This document shows, one piece after another, positions 58,373-64,000 of a DNA stretch of 64,000 nucleotides (its first letter is position 1; every line of letters begins with the position of its first letter). The position numbers and the translations under genes are program-made. The stretch covers positions 46,685,543 through 46,749,542 of the forward strand of contig NC_134506.1 of NCBI RefSeq assembly GCF_027942865.1, written 5' to 3'. The notes below the pieces were generated by a model, which did no database searches, was not told where the DNA came from, and saw only the letters and a list, made by a program, of their open reading frames with translations. This DNA comes from Odontesthes bonariensis. Lineage: Eukaryota; Chordata; Actinopteri; Atheriniformes; Atherinopsidae.

Positions 58373-58700
58373 ACTCCCGCCAGATATCCGGCACCTGTGA
58401 AGCTCTCAGGACAGTTTACCTGTGAAATAAACAGTAAATAAAACACCTGAACACTTCACCGACTGCGGTTAAAGTTATTTAATCTGATTCAGAAGCTCCG
58501 TTAAAGTAAAGATTAGTAAAAAAACAGACGATAACGAATCTATAAATAGTTATATAAACTGCAACTAGTTAGCAGCTGAGGTCACAGGTGGCGAACTAAC
58601 TAGCTAACCAACCAGCAGCAGCTAACGTTAGCAGCCGGTTAGCGGCTAACAGCTTAAAGTTGTAAACGGAACAAACGCCAACATGTATCCGTGTGCTCAC

Positions 58701-58857
58701 CTTCATCCGCCGGCCACAGTGAACCATGAGAGCCGGTCAGCCAGGTCTGAGATGAGGCGTTACACCGCGGATAAGCTGCCTCTGCTCGGCCGCTGATCAC
58801 AACTTGTTGACGGTCTGGTTGTCTGATCCTCCACCGCAGCTTAGCAACTGAGTCACA
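58701..58857 (-). other. katnb1: Putative non-coding first exon of katnb1
   Basis: A consensus donor GAAG-GTGAGC lies at 58700, preceded on the minus strand by GC-rich sequence and an ETS/CRE block. This would splice to the 5' UTR acceptor at 56076. The transcription start is inferred, not seen. Confidence 0.55.
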
Positions 58858-59262
58858 TACGTCACTTCCGGAGACGTCACCAAAGTCATTTAACAAAAAA
58901 AAGTTTTTTAGTTTTTTTTTTTACATCAAATAACAGAAACTAGTTTTAAATGTGGAGACTTTTATTACTCGTAAATTAATTTACACAGAATTGAATAAAT
59001 TATTATTTTAGTTTTAATTTTTAGCCGTAATAACGCGAAAAAAATAAGACGTCTGGTTTGATCACCGCAGCTTAGCAACTGAGTCACATACGTCACTTCC
59101 GTTGACGTCACCAAAGCGATTTAAGAAAAGAAAAAAAGTTTTTTTGTTTTTTTTTACATCAAATAACAGAAACTAGTTTTAAATGTGGAGACTTTTATTA
59201 CTCATAAATTAATTTACACAGAATTGAATAAATTATTATTTTAGTTTTCATTTTTAGCCGTA
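58826..59262. repeat. Tandem duplication of the katnb1 promoter block
   Basis: Bases 58826-59040 are repeated at about 59057-59271 with an offset near 231 bp (TTAGCAACTGAGTCACATAC through AATTTTTAGCCGTAATAACG). The outer copy contains a full palindromic CRE, TGACGTCA. A third partial copy of the AT-rich part is at 59479-59580. Confidence 0.85.
58858..58881 (-). promoter_or_regulatory. katnb1: katnb1 core promoter: ETS site with CRE-like motifs
   Basis: On the minus strand CCGGAAGTGACGTA joins an ETS site to a CRE half-site, with TGACGTCT just upstream and no TATA box. This is a common arrangement in housekeeping and ciliary gene promoters. Confidence 0.5.
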
Positions 59263-59583
59263 ATAACGTGCCAAAATGAAATATTTTACTTCAAATCAAA
59301 ACTCAAAACCCATCTGTTTCAAGCTGCATTCTCTCTCTAGCCTCTTTTTTAACTTGTGTTATTTTATTTATTGTGTTTTTAATGTGTTGTAAAGTGTCCT
59401 TGAGTGTTGAGAAAGGCGCTTTTTTAAAATTAAATGTATTATTATTATTATTATTTTATTCATCCCCACAAAAAGAAATTCACTTAATTCAATTAATTTA
59501 CACAGAATTTAATAAATTATTATTTTAGTTTTAATTTTTAGCCGCAATAACGCGACAAAATGAAACATTTTATTCATCCCCAC

Positions 59584-60010
59584 CAGGGGCGAGGCTAGGG
59601 TATTTTTAGTGGTGCCAAGGCACCACTGTGAGATAGCTCGGCACCCCCTGGCTCAGCACATTTTTAAAATATTATATTATGCAAAAACACTTTTTTTTTT
59701 GCTCAAGGATGCATTATTTTAGTGACCATTTTATTTAATTTCTAGCATTTGTTTATGTTTGAACTCTTTACTCCCAAAATAAATGTTGAGTTATCTTCAA
59801 TATTTGTCTCAGGCTCTCTGTTATCCCTGTAAAGCCACAGTCTTTTGAAATGAAGAGGTCAAAATTGAATGTTGTAGGGGAAAACACTACTCAAAGCAAA
59901 ACTAATACGGCTCCAAAATTTATAAATGTACTAGTTCGCCTCAATTAGTGAGAAATAATGTGCCTCTGTGAGCACTGGGGGCTGGGCCCCCCTAAAGACC
60001 AGATCCTAAA
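59584..60010. mobile_element. hAT-like non-autonomous element
   Basis: Starts CAGGGGCGAGGCTAGGG and is flanked by perfect 8-bp duplications ATCCCCAC (59576-59583 and 60011-60018). The right inverted end seems eroded (GGGCCCCCCTAAAGACC, then no CCCCTG). No transposase. Confidence 0.55.
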
Positions 60011-60039
60011 ATCCCCACAAAAAGAAATTCACGTATTAC

Positions 60040-60486
60040 AGTGTAGAGAATGAAAAGCCAAGAATAACCTCAACAAAATCAAACGAAAGAGTGAAAAATC
60101 CAGCAAAGACCTGACACAGGAGCTGAGAGATGCATCTGGACCTTCAGCTGATCCATCTGCTGTTGGCCCAAGCCTCATCAGAAATGGGCTCCATGGAAGG
60201 GTGGCTGTCAAGAAGCCGTTCTTAAGGAAGGGAAACAGGGAGAAAAGGCTGAGCTGTGCCAAAGGACACAAGAAGTGGGCTGAAAATCAGTGGCAGCAGG
60301 TCTGATGGAGGGATGAATCCTCCCCAGAGCCCGGAGCTCAACATTACTGAAGCAGTGTGGGATCATGTTGGCAGAGAACGCAACAAAAGGCAGCCCACAT
60401 CCAAAGAAGAGCTTTGGGATGTCCTTCAGGAAGCCTGGAGAACTATTCCTGAAGACTCCTTAAAGAAAGGACAGAAAGCTGTCTGA
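60040..60486 (+). pseudogene. Tc1/mariner transposase remnant
   Basis: Reading with frameshifts gives NGLHGRVAVKKPFLRKGNRE, KGHKKWAENQWQQV and WRDESS. A large deletion then leads to NPPQSPELNITEAVWDHVGR and LQEAWRTIPEDSLKK. These match the catalytic half of Tc1 transposases, but the middle with a catalytic Asp is gone and stops interrupt the frame. Confidence 0.75.
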
Positions 60487-60524
60487 GAGGGTTCAGACTG
60501 TGCTGGAGGAGAAAGCAGCTCAGA

Positions 60525-61953
60525 GCAGATACTCACTTTAAAGCTGCTCAGAACTGAACTAACTCTGGTTCTGCCTCAGATTCTGGGTTTATGTTCATGT
60601 TGGAACATGTTTCAGTGAATCTCTGCAGCTGTTACCATGGAAACATCTGCAGATATTCACCTTAAAGCTGCTCAGAACTGAACTAACTCTGGTTCTGACT
60701 CAGATTCTGGGTTTATGTTCATGTTGGAACATGTTTCAGTGAATCTCTGCAGCTGTTACCATGGAAACATCTGCAGATATTCACTTTAAAGCTGCTCAGA
60801 ACTGAACTAACTCTGGTTCTACCTCAGATTCTGGGTTTATGTTCATGTTGGAACATGTTTCAGTGAATCTCTGCAGCTGTTGCCATGGAAACATCTGCAG
60901 ATATTCACTTTAAAGCTGCTCAGAACTGAACTAACTCTGGTTCTGCCTCAGATTCTGGGTTTATGTTCATGTTGGAACATGTTTCAGTGAATCTCTGCAG
61001 CTGTTACCATGGAAACATCTGCAGATATTCACTTTAAAGCTGCTCAGAACTGAACTAACTGGTTCTGCCTCAGATTCTGGGTTTATGTTCATGTTGGAAC
61101 ATGTTTCAGTGAATCTCTGCAGCTGTTACCATGGAAACATCTGCAGATATTCACTTTAAAGCTGCTCAGAACTGAACTAACTCTGGTTCTGCCTCAGATT
61201 CTGGGTTTATGTTCATGTTGGAACATGTTTCAGTGAATCTCTGCAGCTGTTACCATGGAAACATCTGCAGATATTCACTTTAAAGCTGCTCAGAACTGAA
61301 CTAACTCTGGTTCTGCCTCAGATTCTGGGTTTATGTTCATGTTGGAACATGTTTCAGTGAATCTCTGCAGCTGTTACCATGGAAACATCTGCAGATATTC
61401 ACTTTAAAGCTGCTCAGAACTGAACTAACTCTGGTTCTGCCTCAGATTCTGGGTTTATGTTCATGTTGGAACATGTTTCAGTGAATCTCTGCAGCTGTTA
61501 CCATGGAAACATCTGCAGATATTCACTTTAAAGCTGCTCAGAGCTGAACTAACTCTGGTTCTGCCTCAGATTCTGGGTTTATGTTCATGTTGGAACATGT
61601 TTCAGTGAATCTCTGCAGCTGTTACCATGGAAACATCTGCAGATATTCACTTTAAAGCTGCTCAGAACTGAACTAACTCTGGTTCTGCCTCAGATTCTGG
61701 GTTTATGTTCATGTTGGAACATGTTTCAGTGAATCTCTGCAGCTGTTACCATGGAAACATCTGCAGATATTCACCTTAAAGCTGCTCAGAACTGAACTAA
61801 CTCTGGTTCTGCCTCAGATTCTGGGTTTATGTTCATGTTGGAACATGTTTCAGTGAATCTCTGCAGCTGTTACCATGGAAACATCTGCAGATATTCACTT
61901 TAAAGCTGCTCAGAACTGAACTAACTCTGGTTCTGCCTCAGATTCTGGGTTTA
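60525..61953. repeat. 124-bp tandem array with X-box motif in each unit
   Basis: About 11.5 highly uniform 124-bp units (one is 122 bp) beginning CACTTTAAAGCTGCTCAGAA. Each unit ends with GTTACCATGGAAAC, which fits the RFX X-box pattern GTTNCCATRGNAAC. Copies start at 60631, 60755, 60879 (here GTTGCC), 61003 and about every 124 bp to 61869. No open frame. Confidence 0.93.
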
Positions 61954-62850
61954 GATTTAATCATGTTTAATGTTTGTTTCGGTTCAGATGTCAGCAGAAG
62001 CAGGAACACGTGCTGGATGACTGTTGTGACTCATTTTATTTATCCTTTGATAATACTTTTACCCTTTTATGAACCCTTTCACAGCTCTTCATGTCACTGC
62101 AGTTGTTACAATGAAGATGAGCAGAACCCTGGAGCTGAATCTTTGCAATTCTCAGTTTAATATTCACACTTTTATAAATATTCACAGTAATAAACAGTTT
62201 CAGGTCGTGTTTTCATTTTCCACCAGAGTGAAAACTCTGAAGACCCCATCGTCTTCTTAAGAATTGCGTCACGTGCTCTCTCCCCCCCCCCCCCCCAATT
62301 TCTTGGCTGCGTCAAACTGCCGCAGACAAACCGGAAACAGCTCAAACCAAGCTTCAAAATATAACTAGGAACAGTATCAGCATCCTTTATTTTCATATAT
62401 GAGCAATATGCTGTGCTGCGTCACAATAAGCATAAATCTGAGATAAATAAAGATAAATAAAGAGGTAAAGTAACCAAAAACACACATAAAGTACTAAAAA
62501 GGAGCATTGAATTGAATGTTTGAATTTTGAATTTCAAACAGGGATGAATAAAGTATTTTTCTATTATATTCTATTATATTCTAAAAACATTTTTTTTACT
62601 ATATTAAGTAAATAAAACACAAATAAAAAAGTTGAGTTATGATTTACTTTATATTTTTATTTACATTTATTTATGTCCAAACATTTATTTTACTGTGACA
62701 GTGACGAAAAACAATCAAAAGTGGGATTTAAATAATCCATATTTACAATAACCAATCAAATAATAAAAAAACTAATTGAATAAAGTTAATCCACAACAAG
62801 AAATACTGAAAACTGAATACTGTCTCATCCAGTAACTCCTTGGATCCAAA
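61954..62850. other. AT-rich intergenic sequence, no gene seen
   Basis: It contains a C-run at 62281-62297 and poly-A/T stretches. A 74-aa minus-strand frame at 62172-62396 shows no recognisable domain. Confidence 0.4.
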
Positions 62851-63020
62851 TCAATCAATCAATCAAATTTATTTATATAGCACATTTCATGTACAAACAA
62901 TTCAAAGTGCTTTACATAAAATAAAAGCATTGCAGCAGGGAGTGGAAGAAGCATTAAAATACATAAAAGAATATAAAGAGAAACAAATAAAATAATTTAA
63001 ATGAATTTAAAAACAAGCAA
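62851..63020. repeat. Common fish repeat tail (TTTATATAGCAC type)
   Basis: (AATC)n leads into AAATTTATTTATATAGCACA and CAAAGTGCTTTACATAA, the same class of tail as at 34924 and 7981. Confidence 0.7.
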
Positions 63021-63204
63021 CAGTTAAAAGATATATTTTTAATAAGTTAAAAGATATCGTGCAGATTCCATGCATAGACACATGAGAAAAGAAATGTTCA
63101 AATAAAAGGTTCTGATATACAGCTCGGGAAATAAAACACGTACCAACACGCTTCCTTCAGGCTCTCCCCACCAAAGCCTGTCTGACGGCGCCGTTTTATT
63201 GTGA

Positions 63205-63397
63205 AAGGGCCGGACCGGAAGTGAGCGCGGTGCGTTGTGGGTAACTTGACGCGCACCGTTTCCTGCTTCACTGTCGCTCCCGTCTCAGCAGAGCGGAACC
63301 AGCCGAACGAGCCCCGAGCCACCGAAGCCCAGCAGTGTCGCGGGTCGCGGAGCGCGCGTGCAGGTTCCGTTGGGTCCCCGGAACATTCGGCGGGAAA
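63205..63397 (+). promoter_or_regulatory. rab8 CpG-rich promoter and 5' UTR
   Basis: The GC content rises sharply. An ETS site CCGGAAGTG lies at 63215-63223, followed by GTTGTGGGTAAC and many CpG. The ATG at 63398 is preceded by GGGAAA. No TATA box is seen. Exact transcription start unknown. Confidence 0.5.
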
Positions 63398-63521
63398 ATG
63401 GCGAAGACGTATGACTACCTGTTCAAGCTGCTGCTGATCGGAGACAGCGGCGTGGGGAAGACCTGCCTGCTGTTCCGGTTCAGCGAGGACGCCTTCAACA
63501 CCACCTTCATCTCCACCATCG
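63398..63521 (+). CDS. Rab8-family small GTPase, first coding exon (partial gene)
   Basis: Encodes 41 residues plus one base: [20 protein letters not shown] then [20 protein letters not shown] and I, followed by a donor ATCG-GTGAGT (phase 1). P-loop GDSGVGKT lies at residues 15-22 and the TTFISTI segment begins switch I. The residues [15 protein letters not shown] agree with vertebrate Rab8b better than Rab8a (CV and NST there), but fish paralogs could differ, so I give no symbol. Rab8 proteins drive exocytic and ciliary membrane delivery. The rest of the gene lies right of the window. It is divergent from katnb1. Confidence 0.9.
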
Positions 63522-63530
63522 GTGAGTCCG

Positions 63531-63626
63531 CTCCGTCCGGCCCGGTGTCGGCCCGGTGTCGGCCCGGTGTCGGCCCGGTGCCGGCGCGGTGTCGGCCCGG
63601 TGCCGGCCCGGTGTCGGCCCGGTTCT
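63531..63626. repeat. 11-bp GC-rich minisatellite
   Basis: About eight units of CGGCCCGGTGT/C just after the rab8 exon 1 donor. Confidence 0.85.
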
Positions 63627-63714
63627 GCTGAGGCTGAGGCGTGACCTCTGACCCCGCTGATCAGAACAGGGAAACAATCAGCTGATCAGCAGCTGACTCA
63701 TTATCAGTGAAAGG

Positions 63715-64000
63715 CATCTGCAGCTGGGTCAGAACATCTGTAGCTGTGTCAGAACATCTATAGCTGTGTCAGAACATCTGCAGCTGGGTCAGAACATCTG
63801 TAGCTGTGTCAGAACATCTGTAGCTGTGTCAGAACATCTGTAGCTGTGTCAGAAACATCTGTAGCTGGGTCAGAACATCTGTAGCTGTGTCAGAAACATC
63901 TGTAGCTGTGTCAGAAACATCTGTAGCTGTGTCAGAAACATCTGTAGCTGGGTCAGAACAACTGCAGCTGGGTCAGAACATCTGTAGCTGTGTCAGAACA
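63715..64000. repeat. 20-21-bp minisatellite in rab8 intron 1, runs off the window
   Basis: About 14 units of ATCTGTAGCTGTGTCAGAAC (a few with an extra A, or GGGTC variants). The array continues past the window end. Confidence 0.9.

Noticed and set aside
63335-63631. 98-aa frame extending 21 residues upstream of the Rab8 start and into the intron
   Set aside because: The conserved Rab8 N-terminus begins at MAKTYDY (63398), and a consensus donor at 63522 ends the exon.

Overview
The window looks like nuclear DNA of a teleost fish. Protein-coding exons are short and split by small to medium introns with consensus GT-AG borders. The repeats are typical of fish: Tx1-clade and L2-like LINE fragments, PIF/Harbinger, hAT and Tc1 remnants, many short TTAA-flanked inverted-repeat elements, and the common AAT-rich repeat containing TTTATATAGCAC. 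There are no bacterial operons or ribosome binding sites.

Layout. 1-1700: a duplicated 3'-end-like segment enclosing a 31-bp minisatellite. 1746-5881: LTR-retrotransposon remains and a decayed Harbinger element. 6394-8977: a three-exon class A GPCR on the minus strand. 9566-27905: a decayed Tx1-clade LINE on the minus strand, split by a hAT element in its reverse transcriptase and swollen by a 13-kb minisatellite inside ORF1. 29480-58860: katnb1, the katanin p80 WD40 subunit, on the minus strand. I could place 19 coding exons and one upstream non-coding exon. The joined CDS is 2097 nt, 698 aa, with every splice phase consistent. Three of its introns consist largely of unrelated minisatellites (34-bp, 14-bp and 25-bp units), and others hold hAT and TTAA elements. 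58826-62900: the space between the two ciliary/trafficking genes, with a duplicated ETS/CRE promoter block, a Tc1 remnant and a 124-bp tandem array whose units each carry an RFX X-box-like palindrome. 63398-64000: the first coding exon of a plus-strand Rab8 GTPase gene, followed by more intronic minisatellites.

Functional reading. katnb1 (microtubule severing, centrosome and ciliary axoneme) and rab8 (vesicle delivery to the cilium) are divergently arranged about 4.4 kb apart. The X-box-bearing array lies between them, which is the most suggestive regulatory observation here. The most unusual structure is the roughly 13-kb (M/V)NDG-coding minisatellite inside a LINE ORF1. All the very long open frames in the window are products of stop-free tandem repeats and should not be taken as genes without transcript evidence.
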